64,000 bases of DNA from NCBI GenBank assembly GCA_002842215.1, contig PHCC01000003.1, positions 1 through 64,000 on the forward strand, written 5' to 3'. Position 1 is the stretch's first letter, and the number at the start of each line of letters is the position of its first letter. A program made the translations under genes and the position numbers. The stretch is from Betaproteobacteria bacterium HGW-Betaproteobacteria-9 (GTDB taxonomy: Bacteria > Pseudomonadota > Gammaproteobacteria > Burkholderiales > Burkholderiaceae_C). Shown one piece after another: positions 29,666 to 37,972 of the stretch. Below the pieces are notes generated by a model, which saw only the letters and a program-made list of their open reading frames with translations, was not told the DNA's origin and made no database searches.

Positions 29666-30762
29666 CGGACCATCGCCACGCCCTTGATCTGAGCGTAGAC
29701 CGGCAGGCTGGGCGTGATGCCCAGCCGCTCGGCCGAGAGCCGGCTGATGCGCGAGAGCAGGCGCGTGCCGCCGCCGGCCCCGGCCACCCGCAGACCCACC
29801 AGCACCTGGCCCGGGCCGTCGTCGCTCAGATCGGTCACCGTGCCCGGCAGGATGTTGAGCACGCTGGTCTGCTCCGGCATCACCAGCGACAGGCTCACGT
29901 CGCGCGCCTGGATGCGCACGCGCACGGGGGTGCGGTCCGGCAGCGGCGTGCTGCGGGTCTGCGGCAGCAGCAGCGTGCCGCCGTCGAAGCGCAGTTCGCA
30001 CAGGCCGCTGGTGTTCTGCAGGCCGCAGGTGACGGCGTCGATCAGCGCGGCGGCGCTGTCGCCGTGGGCCAGCGGCAGGTCGAGTCGGGTCATGAGCTCG
30101 GCCACCGGGCCTTGCGCCAGCGCCCGGCCTTGCTCCAGCAACACCACGTGGTCGGCCAGCCGGGCCACCTCGTCGGCCGAGTGCGTCACGTACACCACCG
30201 GAATGTCCAGCCGCTCGTGCAGCTGTTCCAGCCAGGGCAATATTTCGGCCTTGCGCGCCGCGTCCAGCGCGGCCAGGGGCTCGTCCATCAGCAACACGCG
30301 CGGGCTGGTGGCCAGCGCCCGCGCCATGGCCACGCGTTGGCGCTCGCCGCCCGAGAGCTCCTGCGGCAGGCGCTGCAACAGGTGGCCAATGCCCAGCAGT
30401 TCCAGACCGTGGCGCCAGTCGTGGCGGCGCTCGGCGGCGGGCGTGCGCTCAAAGCCGAAGCGCAGGTTGCCCTCCACCGTCAGGTGGTCAAACAGGCTGG
30501 CCTCTTGAAACACGTAGCCCAGCGCGCGCCGGTGCGTGGGCACGAACAGCCCTTCGGCGCTGTCCTGCCACCGCTCGCCGCCCACGCTCAGGCGCCCGCG
30601 GGCACCGGGCTCCAGGCCGGCGAGCACGCGCAGGCAGGTGGTCTTGCCTGAGCCCGAGGCGCCAAACAGCGCGGTCAGCCCGCGGCCGGGCAGCGTGAGG
30701 TCGAGCTCCAGCGTGAAGCCGCCACGCGCCAGCCGGGTCTGCAAGGTCAGGCCGGTGCTCAT
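29662..30762 (-). CDS. modC: Molybdate ABC transporter ATP-binding protein
   Basis: 366-aa ABC ATPase with Walker A GASGSGKTTCLR, signature LSGGERQRVAMARA, Walker B LLMDEPLAALD and H-loop VVYVTHSADE. The C-terminal ~80 residues form a MOP-type molybdate-binding domain (RVRIQARDVSLSL, ILPGTVTDL, YAQIKGVAM). Start set at ATG 30760-30762; its first bases overlap the stop of a 22-codon ORF. Operon order modA-modB-modC. Confidence 0.92.
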   Translation of the reverse strand: MSTGLTLQTRLARGGFTLELDLTLPGRGLTALFGASGSGKTTCLRVLAGLEPGARGRLSVGGERWQDSAEGLFVPTHRRALGYVFQEASLFDHLTVEGNLRFGFERTPAAERRHDWRHGLELLGIGHLLQRLPQELSGGERQRVAMARALATSPRVLLMDEPLAALDAARKAEILPWLEQLHERLDIPVVYVTHSADEVARLADHVVLLEQGRALAQGPVAELMTRLDLPLAHGDSAAALIDAVTCGLQNTSGLCELRFDGGTLLLPQTRSTPLPDRTPVRVRIQARDVSLSLVMPEQTSVLNILPGTVTDLSDDGPGQVLVGLRVAGAGGGTRLLSRISRLSAERLGITPSLPVYAQIKGVAMVR

Positions 30763-30827
30763 AGGCGACCCTTTGCCCTGCGGGCTGCGGTGCGAGCCCC
30801 TTTTGGAACGACCGGGCGGGCGCTCAT
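30759..30827 (-). CDS. 22-aa ORF bridging modB and modC
   Basis: The ATG (30825-30827) overlaps the modB stop as ATGA, and its TGA (30759-30761) overlaps the modC ATG as ATGA. The peptide [22 protein letters not shown] is very basic, with seven Arg/Lys. It contains the same 18 bases (ARTAAR codons) found in the N-terminus of the DUF1330 gene. Two exact four-base overlaps would keep ribosomes moving from modB to modC, so it may act as a coupling leader rather than a functional protein. Confidence 0.4.
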   Translation of the reverse strand: MSARPVVPKGARTAARRAKGRL

Positions 30828-31507
30828 GAAACGCTCCGGCGGTGGCGCGCGTTGTAGAGCTGCAGCGCCAGCAGCACGGCGAACGAAAACACCAGCAGCA
30901 CGGCGGCCAGGCGGTGCGCGTCGCCGTATTCCAGCGCCTCGACGTGGTCGTAGATCTGCACCGAGGCCACGCGCGTTTCCCCCGGGATGTTGCCGCCCAC
31001 CATGAGCACCACGCCGAACTCGCCCACCGTGTGGGCAAAGCTCATGATCGTGCCCGTCACCAGCCCGGGGCGGCACAGCGGCAGCACCACGTTGAAAAAC
31101 GTGTCGAGTGGCGAGGCGCGCAGGCTGGCGGCCACCTCCAGCGGGCGGCTGCCCATGGCCTCCATGGCGTTGTGCACCGGCTGCACCATGAAGGGCAGCG
31201 AATAAAACACCGAGGCCACGACCAGCCCGGTGAAGCTGAAAGGCAGCAGGCCCAGCCCGAGCGCCTGCGTCCATTGGCCCACCGGGCCATTCGGCCCCAT
31301 CGCCACCAGCAGGTAGAAACCCAACACCGACGGCGGCAACACGATGGGCAGCGCCACCACCGTCGCCACCGGCGTCTTCAGCCAGGAGCGCGTGCGCGCC
31401 AACCACCAGGCGATGGGCGTGCCAATGAGCGCAAGGATCACCGTGGTGAGCGTGGCCACCTGGAACGTGAGCCAGATCGCCTGCAGGTCGGACGCGGTCA
31501 GGGGCAT
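30824..31507 (-). CDS. modB: Molybdate ABC transporter permease
   Basis: 227-aa inner-membrane permease with five membrane segments (for example [26 protein letters not shown], read in the native frame as [18 protein letters not shown]). The EAA loop is visible as [35 protein letters not shown]. Stop overlaps the 22-codon ORF; modA lies 13 bp upstream. Confidence 0.92.
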   Translation of the reverse strand: MPLTASDLQAIWLTFQVATLTTVILALIGTPIAWWLARTRSWLKTPVATVVALPIVLPPSVLGFYLLVAMGPNGPVGQWTQALGLGLLPFSFTGLVVASVFYSLPFMVQPVHNAMEAMGSRPLEVAASLRASPLDTFFNVVLPLCRPGLVTGTIMSFAHTVGEFGVVLMVGGNIPGETRVASVQIYDHVEALEYGDAHRLAAVLLVFSFAVLLALQLYNARHRRSVS

Positions 31508-31520
31508 GGTGCGTCAGCGT

Positions 31521-32276
31521 TCAGAGACCGTAGCCGTAAGAACGGATCAGGTCCCTGACGTTCGGGCTCTGCAACAGCTTCACCAGCGCCTGCGTTGCCT
31601 CGTTGCCCGCCCCGCGCTTGAGCACCACGGCGTCTTGCCGGATGGGGCTGTACAGCGTCTGCGGCAGCACCCACATCGACCCGCTCTTGAGCTTGCCGCC
31701 TTCGAGCACCTGCGACAGCGCGACAAAGCCCACCTCGGCATTGCCGGTGTAGACGAAGCTGAAGGTCTGGCCGATGCTCTCACCCTGCACCAGCTTCGGC
31801 GCCAGCGCAGCGGCCAGACCCAGCTGGTCCATGGCCTGCACCGCCGCGGCGCCGTAGGGCGCCAACTTGGGCGCCGCGTAGGCCACCTTGCGCAGGCCGG
31901 CGCTGCGCAGCACCTCGCCCTGGGCGTCCACCTTGCTCGCGTCGGCCGACCACAGCACCAGCTTGCCGGTGGCGTAGGTGAAGCGGCTGCCGGGCTGGGC
32001 CAGCCCGTCTTTTTCCAGCGCCTCGGGCGTCTTGGTGTCCGCCGCGAGCAGCACGTCAAACGGCGCTCCGTTCCTGATCTGCGCATAGAGCTTGCCGGTG
32101 GAGCCCAGCGTCACCTTGATGCTGTGGCCGGTGGTCTTTTCCAGCACGGCAGCGATGGCCTTGATCGGCTCGGCAAAGTTGGCCGCCACTGCCACCTGGG
32201 CTTCGGCGGCGTGGGCGGCGGAGTGGGCTAGGGCGGCGAAGAGCAGGGCGGTCAAGTGGCGGATGGGCAGGGGCAT
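31521..32276 (-). CDS. modA: Molybdate-binding periplasmic protein
   Basis: 251-aa receptor with signal peptide (MPLPIRHLTALLFAALAHSAAHAAEA). The family pattern is visible: VAVAANFAEPIKAIAAVLEKTTGHSI, LGSTGKLYAQIRNGAPFDVLLAAD, and EVGFVALSQV near the C-terminus. First gene of modABC, downstream of a ModE-like box. Confidence 0.93.
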   Translation of the reverse strand: MPLPIRHLTALLFAALAHSAAHAAEAQVAVAANFAEPIKAIAAVLEKTTGHSIKVTLGSTGKLYAQIRNGAPFDVLLAADTKTPEALEKDGLAQPGSRFTYATGKLVLWSADASKVDAQGEVLRSAGLRKVAYAAPKLAPYGAAAVQAMDQLGLAAALAPKLVQGESIGQTFSFVYTGNAEVGFVALSQVLEGGKLKSGSMWVLPQTLYSPIRQDAVVLKRGAGNEATQALVKLLQSPNVRDLIRSYGYGL

Positions 32277-32312
32277 GGTGACCTCGGAGCGGAGCGGGAC
32301 ACGTAAGCGAGG

Positions 32313-32341
32313 ACTCGTTATCCCGAAATGGAATAGCGAGT
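32313..32341. promoter_or_regulatory. ModE-type operator upstream of modA
   Basis: Inverted halves ACTCGTTAT (32313-32321) and ATAGCGAGT (32333-32341), matching at 8 of 9 positions across an 11-bp centre. The CGTTAT...ATAGCG core matches the ModE box of E. coli modA (CGTTAT...ATAACG) in sequence and nearly in spacing. It lies 37 bp upstream of modA. No classical modE is in the window, so either a distant ModE or the LysR-HTH/binding-domain protein at 22.0 kb may use it. Confidence 0.6.
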
Positions 32342-32384
32342 GTAGCCGGTGTTTTCTCTTGATGTCGGTACCGGGCGATGTGCG

Positions 32385-33101
32385 TCAGAAGCCCAGCGCT
32401 TCTTCAATCTGTGCGTAATACGTCGGCCAGTCACCAGCCGTGTTTTCGATCGCGAGTTTGTCGAGCGACAGCCTGGCAAACAGGCTGTCGGTCAGCGCAC
32501 GGTAGTCGACATACAGGCGGGACAGGCCGTCCAGCCCTTCAAGCTTGCGTTCGACCGCATAGGGGTATTTCAGCTTCCAGTCCACCTGGTAGCGCACGCC
32601 CAATTCTTCTCCGCGCTCGGCGGCGGTGCGGCGTATCGCCTGGTCGATATCGCTCTGGTGGTAGTACACGACCAGGGGATGCAGCGGGCGCATCACCTGC
32701 TCCAACGCCAACACGTGCTCCGCGATGGCTGCGGGCGACATGTTCATCAGCAGCAAGTTCGTGACGTCTCCGTGAAACAGTTGACCATCGATCACGTGGA
32801 CGTCGGGCGATGCCAGGGCCTCGGCCACGAAGGTCGTCCAAAGCGCCATACGGCGCGATGCAAGCGCCTGAGGCGTCATGTCCAGCCATGGCTTGAACCA
32901 GTCGCTGGCGGCATCGGTGGCGCGCAGGGGGTGCGGGTAAACGCGCTCCATCTGGATGCGATGAGCGATGTTGCGCGCGGTCAATTGTTGTCCCAACCAC
33001 CGAGTGGATGTGGACTTTCCAGAACCCATGATCCCTTCAAAGATTACAAGCCGTCGGCGCGCGCCCTCAGGCAGCTTGATGCTGCTTTTCACTTGGTTCA
33101 T
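32385..33101 (-). CDS. P-loop kinase-like protein
   Basis: 238-aa cytosolic P-loop NTPase. Walker A is FEGIMGSGKSTSTRWLG near residue 20; HVIDGQLFHGDVTNLLL may supply the Walker-B-like Asp. The overall size resembles thymidylate-kinase-like or aminoglycoside-type NMP kinases, but no substrate signature is recognised. The start is the ATG at 33099-33101 (MNQVKSSIKL); an upstream in-frame ATG would add about 62 residues of poor coding character. Confidence 0.6.
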   Translation of the reverse strand: MNQVKSSIKLPEGARRRLVIFEGIMGSGKSTSTRWLGQQLTARNIAHRIQMERVYPHPLRATDAASDWFKPWLDMTPQALASRRMALWTTFVAEALASPDVHVIDGQLFHGDVTNLLLMNMSPAAIAEHVLALEQVMRPLHPLVVYYHQSDIDQAIRRTAAERGEELGVRYQVDWKLKYPYAVERKLEGLDGLSRLYVDYRALTDSLFARLSLDKLAIENTAGDWPTYYAQIEEALGF

Positions 33102-33708
33102 TGTTGATGGAGGGTTGGCTGACGGCGCAGCAGGAATGCCTGGCCGACACCCGCCAGCCGTGACGGATTTATACCGCCCCCGAGCGGGCTCGAGGGGCTC
33201 TGACCGTGAACAGCCGCAGTGCAGCGGTTGCTGCCGGTGATGTTGGCCCCCTGAGTTCGCGGTCTGGAGCACACAGCGGTCATTCATGCACCGGTGACAG
33301 GTTTTGTCGCAATAAAGGCGGCTGCACGGGTTGATGCGCCAAGTCGGTGCCCGGTTTAAGCGGCCAGGCTGTAGAACTGCTCAGGCGAGTAGTCACGCGC
33401 AGCGACCTCACGGACCGCTTTAAAGAGAACGTGAGCAACACACAGCAACAGCGATTTTTTTGGGGTACGCGATTAAATCCGCGCTCAGAATAACGCTCAT
33501 CATCTCAATAGCGGAAAAAATGCCACTTTGGCGCGCACGACAAAGCCCAAAACCCAAGATCTCGGGGTGCTGGTCAGTCGCCGCATCTCAGGGACTACCT
33601 AGTCGAGGCAAGAGACGTGATCCGCTGCGCATTTTTGAGCAGGCGATGTGGATTCAGTCGTGAAACGGCCCGGCCGCATAACCTCTTGCGCGTACCACGA
33701 ACGTAGCG
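33102..33708. other. 607-bp gene-poor junction region
   Basis: No intact gene. The stretch has lower GC than its flanks (for example around 33450-33540) and contains a decayed GNAT fragment on the minus strand at about 33356-33465. It marks the boundary between core-like genes and the acyl-CoA island. No tRNA, direct repeat or integrase was seen. Confidence 0.6.
33356..33465 (-). pseudogene. GNAT acetyltransferase N-terminal remnant
   Basis: The minus-strand frame reads VAHVLFKAVREVAARDYSPE followed by QFYSLAA and a stop. AVREVAARDYSPEQ is the common N-terminal helix of GNAT acetyltransferases (usually followed by LAAWA), and nothing of the acetyl-CoA-binding domain follows. No start codon is evident. 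The match is a short motif recognised by eye, so confidence is limited. Confidence 0.4.
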
Positions 33709-34914
33709 CTAAGCACTCGAACCGAGTGCTTCGAGAACCGCCGCAGTGTGCTCGCCCAAGGCGGGCAGAGCACCGCCACTGCGAGGCTGACGATCTGTCA
33801 CGATAGCCGTCGAAGGCAATAGTGCTGCGACTGCCTGCCCAGGCACTTCCACCGGCACGAAACTATCACCTCGAAGGCCTGCGGTGCTGGGAAGTATCTG
33901 GTCAAATGAGCGCACTGCGCCACACACTATGCCGGCCTGAACCAGGCGTTTGCATGCCTCTTCGGTACCCAACATGCTCAGTCCTTCGGACAGCAATTGC
34001 TTAAGCGCGTGACGGTTGGCGACACGGGAACGGTTGTCTTTGAAACGCGGGTCATCCACCAGCTCAGGACGGCCCAGATCGGCGCAAAGGCGTGCAAAGT
34101 GCTCGGGCATGTAAGCCGATATCACCATCTGACCGTCGGCGGTGGACAGCACGTCGGCAGCCGGCGCCACAGTGGGTTGGCCGTTGCCACAACGCCTAGG
34201 CACTTGGCCTGAGCGGCGGTACTCCGCCCAGGGATAGCTTAGCGCCTCCAGCGCGGCGTCTATCAACGACACCTCTACCAGAGCGCCCTGACCCCGCACA
34301 CCCCGACGCACCAGGGCGGCCAGTACGCCGCTCGCCAACGAATGGGCAGCCATCACGTCTACAACCGCAAAGCCCACCCGAGTGGGATCGGAATGGGAGT
34401 CACCGTTGAGGCTCATCATGCCGCTTTCAGCCTGACCAGCAATATCGTAGCCCGGGCGGTCGGCCATGGGGCCCTCTGGAGAAAAGCCGCTGACGGCGCC
34501 ATACACCAGCCGTGGATTCAGGGCCAGCATCTCGACATGCCCCAGGCCAAGGCGCTCCATGGCACCGTTGCGAGCGTTGTGCAGCAACACGTCTGCCTCG
34601 GCCACCAGCGCACGTGCCATGGCCTGGTCCAGAGCCTCGCGCAGGTTAAGCAGCACCGAGCGCTTGCCCCGGTTGTATGCCGCGAACATAGGGCCTGCAT
34701 CGTCCTGGGTCCAGCCCAGTTTCCGGCTGGCATCGCCTCCTGGAGGCTCGATTTTGATGACGTCCGCGCCCAGGTCTGCGAGCTTCTGTGCCGCAGCAGG
34801 CGCTGCGATGTATTGGCCAAAGTCCAGCACGCGCAGCCCAGCTAGAGGCCTTGTGTCGACCGGGTCGACCGGGCGCCAGGCGGCGCCAGAACGGGGGGCA
34901 TCAAACTTGTCCAA
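33709..34914 (-). CDS. CaiB/BaiF family (type III) CoA-transferase
   Basis: About 401 aa. Family features: PLAGLRVLDFGQYIAAPAAAQKLADLGADVIKIEPPGGDASR, YNRGKRSVLLNLRE, the catalytic Asp in GYDIAGQAESGMMSL, and ALSYPWAEYRRSG. A likely start is TTG (34912-34914) with AGGAG nine bases upstream, overlapping the enoyl-CoA hydratase-like gene by 14 bases; no suitable ATG lies near. Type III transferases move CoA between carboxylic acids, so this is probably the activation step for the island's substrate. Confidence 0.83.
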   Translation of the reverse strand: MDKFDAPRSGAAWRPVDPVDTRPLAGLRVLDFGQYIAAPAAAQKLADLGADVIKIEPPGGDASRKLGWTQDDAGPMFAAYNRGKRSVLLNLREALDQAMARALVAEADVLLHNARNGAMERLGLGHVEMLALNPRLVYGAVSGFSPEGPMADRPGYDIAGQAESGMMSLNGDSHSDPTRVGFAVVDVMAAHSLASGVLAALVRRGVRGQGALVEVSLIDAALEALSYPWAEYRRSGQVPRRCGNGQPTVAPAADVLSTADGQMVISAYMPEHFARLCADLGRPELVDDPRFKDNRSRVANRHALKQLLSEGLSMLGTEEACKRLVQAGIVCGAVRSFDQILPSTAGLRGDSFVPVEVPGQAVAALLPSTAIVTDRQPRSGGALPALGEHTAAVLEALGSSA

Positions 34915-35689
34915 ACCGAGGGCTCCTCTTTTCCAAAAATGCGCTTGCGCCTTCGCGGAAATCGACACTGTCAAACACACCCGGGGCGTTGTCGAGCTGG
35001 AAATCCAGCGCCTGGTCAAGACCCATGACGCCCCGACGCAGCCCGGCTTTGATGCGGCCATAGGCAAGACCGGGACCTTCGGATACCAAGCGCGCCAGTT
35101 CGGCGGAGCGCTGGCCTGCGCTTGTGGCCACAGCCTCGTCGGCAAGTCCTACTTCGACAGCGGTTCGGGCATCCAGCTCTGTTGCCCAAAGCATGAGTTG
35201 ACGCGCCTTGGCCATACCCACGCGGGACGGCAAAGACCAGAACAGTGCCGCGTCGGGCATGGCGCCAGTGCGGGTGAAAGCACAGCAAAAACGCGCCTGT
35301 GGTCCCGCCACGACCACATCGCACACACAGGCCAAACCAAGTCCGGCGCCAAACGCCGGCCCATCAACGGCCGCGATGACCAGCTTGGGCGAATGCGCGA
35401 TCCGGCGGTAGAGCCAGGCGTTGCGGTGCATCATGCGCTCCACATCCTCACGCTTCGAGGAGCGAAGTACGTCTAGGTCACCGCCGGAACAAAAAATCCC
35501 GTCGCCTCCGGTTATCACTGCACAGCGCAAGTCCGGCTCGACCTCTAGCCGTTCTAGGCCGGCCAGCAACCCTTCGGACACACCTGGGGTCGATAGCGCG
35601 TTGCGCTTGCGCGGCGCATTCAGGGTCAGGGTAAGTACACCATCGGCCACGTCGACCAGCACGGGAGATGGGTTGAGAGCCTCAGACAT
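34901..35689 (-). CDS. Enoyl-CoA hydratase/isomerase family protein with altered active site
   Basis: 262-aa crotonase-fold protein. The CoA-binding and oxyanion segments are present (APRKRNALSTPGV, DGIFCSGGDLDVL, DGPAFGAGLGLACVCDVVVAG). The two hydratase glutamates are not in their usual places: GGGCELA reads GAGLGLA, and the second Glu position reads Phe in FCCAFTRTGAMPDAALF. The retained PDA matches PaaG-like isomerases, so a double-bond isomerase is more likely than a hydratase. ATG at 35687-35689; overlaps both neighbours. Confidence 0.8.
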   Translation of the reverse strand: MSEALNPSPVLVDVADGVLTLTLNAPRKRNALSTPGVSEGLLAGLERLEVEPDLRCAVITGGDGIFCSGGDLDVLRSSKREDVERMMHRNAWLYRRIAHSPKLVIAAVDGPAFGAGLGLACVCDVVVAGPQARFCCAFTRTGAMPDAALFWSLPSRVGMAKARQLMLWATELDARTAVEVGLADEAVATSAGQRSAELARLVSEGPGLAYGRIKAGLRRGVMGLDQALDFQLDNAPGVFDSVDFREGASAFLEKRSPRFGQV

Positions 35690-36794
35690 TGAGGTCCTCC
35701 TTCTCAGCCAACAGGGCCAGACTGGTTTCGGCCACGCGCTCCAACTGCTCGGCCTCATCTCCGTGCGCTCGCGCGAACAACGCAAGGCGACGAACATAGG
35801 CACCCAACTGATATTCCTCGGTCATGCCGATAGCCCCGTGCAGCTGTATCGCCTCTTCCCACACATGACGGGCAGTAGCACTGCTTTGAGCCAGGGCCGT
35901 GCAGGTCAGCAGCTCTGCCGACTCATCCCGCTCGGCTGCAGCCAATGAGACGAGTGCACGTACCTCCTCGATTTCCACCTGCAGGTCGACGAGACGGTGC
36001 TGCACAACCTGATGTGTTGCAATGGCGCGACCGAATTGCTGGCGTTCCAGTGTGTAGGCGAGGGTGATTTCCCGCGCGCGGTCCATGGCGCCCACTGCGT
36101 AAGCACAGGCGGCAAGCACCCTCGCACGGCGTGCCTCACGCCAGCGTGGCTCGAACCAGGCGCGAGGCCGTTGCAATCGCACGGCGCCGGCAGGTACGCG
36201 CAGACCGTCAAGTGCGACACGCGCCGCTCCACCCCCATCCATCAGCGTCTGATCCTTTGCGACCGAGGCGATCAAGTCAGCATGTAGCCACAGCAACGCC
36301 CAATCACCATTTTCCAGTGTGGCGACGGCGAGCAAGGCGTCCACAGCTTGGGCACCAGGCAGCACGACCTGGGCCAAGCCACGCATTCTCCAGTCCTCTC
36401 CATCTGGTTCGAGACGCCAGGGTGGTCCGTCATCGGGCACATGACCCAGCCGGTGCCCGGTGGTGGCCAGGCGCAGGCGCCCGTCCACCAGTGCCTCTGC
36501 CACGAGGTCGGTGACAGGTGGGTTGAAGGCTCGCAGCCATGCGCCCACTTCCACCGCCGAAGACAGGTATACGTCAGGCGACAGGGCTCTGCCCATCTCC
36601 TCGGCCAGCAGGCAAAGTTCGGGTACCGCCCCCCCTAAACCTCCCAGCGCTTCCGGAAAGGCCAGAGCCAACCAGCCCATCTCGGCGTGGTCGGACCACA
36701 GGCTGGAGGTCGACCAGCCTGGCGTCAGATTACCCAGCCTGCGCCGGGCGCTCTCCACCAGCATCTGGCGTTCCTGCGCGTTCATCGTGGTCAT
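35682..36794 (-). CDS. Acyl-CoA dehydrogenase, short divergent subunit
   Basis: 370-aa FAD-dependent acyl-CoA dehydrogenase-fold protein. The N-terminal helical part (MGWLALAFPEALGGLGG), a weak beta domain, and the C-terminal four-helix part (YTLERQQFGRAIATHQVVQHRL, QLHGAIGMTEEYQLGAYVRR) are visible. The substrate/FAD motif of the middle domain (TEPxAGSD) is missing, and the canonical catalytic Glu loop is not obvious. This resembles the non-catalytic partner in heteromeric steroid-type dehydrogenases. ATGA overlap with the next dehydrogenase gene. Confidence 0.8.
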   Translation of the reverse strand: MTTMNAQERQMLVESARRRLGNLTPGWSTSSLWSDHAEMGWLALAFPEALGGLGGAVPELCLLAEEMGRALSPDVYLSSAVEVGAWLRAFNPPVTDLVAEALVDGRLRLATTGHRLGHVPDDGPPWRLEPDGEDWRMRGLAQVVLPGAQAVDALLAVATLENGDWALLWLHADLIASVAKDQTLMDGGGAARVALDGLRVPAGAVRLQRPRAWFEPRWREARRARVLAACAYAVGAMDRAREITLAYTLERQQFGRAIATHQVVQHRLVDLQVEIEEVRALVSLAAAERDESAELLTCTALAQSSATARHVWEEAIQLHGAIGMTEEYQLGAYVRRLALFARAHGDEAEQLERVAETSLALLAEKEDLNV

Positions 36795-37972
36795 GCGCGA
36801 CCTCCCAACAGGTGGCGGGCCAGCACGTTGTGCTGAACTTCCGTCGACCCACCGGCGATGGTGTAGCCGCGGGTCAGAAATCGGCAAGATGAGGCGGCCT
36901 CTGCAAAATCCCCGCGCCCCCCAGGCACCATCGCGTCAGACGATTGGCACAACGCCTCAGTCCCTATCGTGTCCACGATCAGTTCCTCCCACAGCTGCAC
37001 CAGCCGACTGCCACGCATCTTGAGCATGGAAACCTCAGGGCCTATGGTCTCGCCGGCCTGGACCCGGTCGATGAAACCCAGCGCCATCGCCTCCAATGCC
37101 AAAAGACGGCACTGCAGGGCGGCAAAACGCTGGCGGAAAGCCGGCGTGTCATGAACACCCAATCGGAAAGCGGCGCGCAGGGCGCGCTGGCGGCGGCGCT
37201 TGTTCTCTCCAATACGGGCGAGCTTCAGACGCTCGAACTCAAGCAGCGACTTCGCTATGCCCCAACCAGCGTTCTCCTGGCCAACACGTTGATCCACGGG
37301 CACGCGCACACCATCGAGGAAGACCTCACAGAACACGTCCCAACCGTGGATGCCTCGAATTGGCCGCACGCTGATGCCCGGACTGCGCATGTCCACAAGC
37401 AGAAAGCTGATACCGGCCTGAGGTCGCACCTCGGTATCGGTGCGCACCAAGCAGAACATCATGTCGGCATACTGTGCGTAAGAGGTCCATATCTTGGAAC
37501 CAGTGACGACATAGTCGTCACCCTCGCGCACTGCGCGCGTGCGCAGTGCTGCAAGATCCGAACCCGCATTCGGCTCGGAATACCCCTGGCACCACCATTG
37601 TCCGCCGCTGGCAATGGCAGGCAGGTAAGCAGCCTGCTGAGCCGGCGTGCCGTAGCGTGCAAGCACCGGACCAATCATGTCGAATGTGACGGAGTTCAGT
37701 TCGGGCGCGTCGTTCAAGCACATGACCTCATCAAAGGCCAACAGGCGCCGAGCCGACCAGCCCTGGCCACCCCATTCGGGCGCCCAGTGAGGTACCAACC
37801 ACCCCACACGGGCCAGCTCGGCATGCCACCGTAACATCTGATCGCGGCTGGGCTGGCGACCGCCGCGCACTGTCTGGCGCAGGTCCTCAGGCAAGTGCTC
37901 GCGCACGAAGTGCGCCACCTCGTCGCGGAAGACGTCAAGGTTCTCTTCTGTGTCGTCCATGTCAGCCCTCAT
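36791..37972 (-). CDS. Acyl-CoA dehydrogenase
   Basis: 393-aa flavoprotein introducing an alpha,beta double bond in an acyl-CoA. The middle domain has QGYSEPNAGSDLAALRTRA and GSKIWTSYAQYAD; the C-terminus has TIAGGSTEVQHNVLARHLL with the likely catalytic Glu. Overlaps with neighbours at both ends (36791-36794, 37969-37972). Probably pairs with the short subunit downstream. Confidence 0.87.
   Translation of the reverse strand: MRADMDDTEENLDVFRDEVAHFVREHLPEDLRQTVRGGRQPSRDQMLRWHAELARVGWLVPHWAPEWGGQGWSARRLLAFDEVMCLNDAPELNSVTFDMIGPVLARYGTPAQQAAYLPAIASGGQWWCQGYSEPNAGSDLAALRTRAVREGDDYVVTGSKIWTSYAQYADMMFCLVRTDTEVRPQAGISFLLVDMRSPGISVRPIRGIHGWDVFCEVFLDGVRVPVDQRVGQENAGWGIAKSLLEFERLKLARIGENKRRRQRALRAAFRLGVHDTPAFRQRFAALQCRLLALEAMALGFIDRVQAGETIGPEVSMLKMRGSRLVQLWEELIVDTIGTEALCQSSDAMVPGGRGDFAEAASSCRFLTRGYTIAGGSTEVQHNVLARHLLGGRA

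Noticed and set aside
30842..31558. His/Gln-rich frame opposite modB
   Set aside because: Composition typical of reverse-complement coding DNA in this window; no start context.
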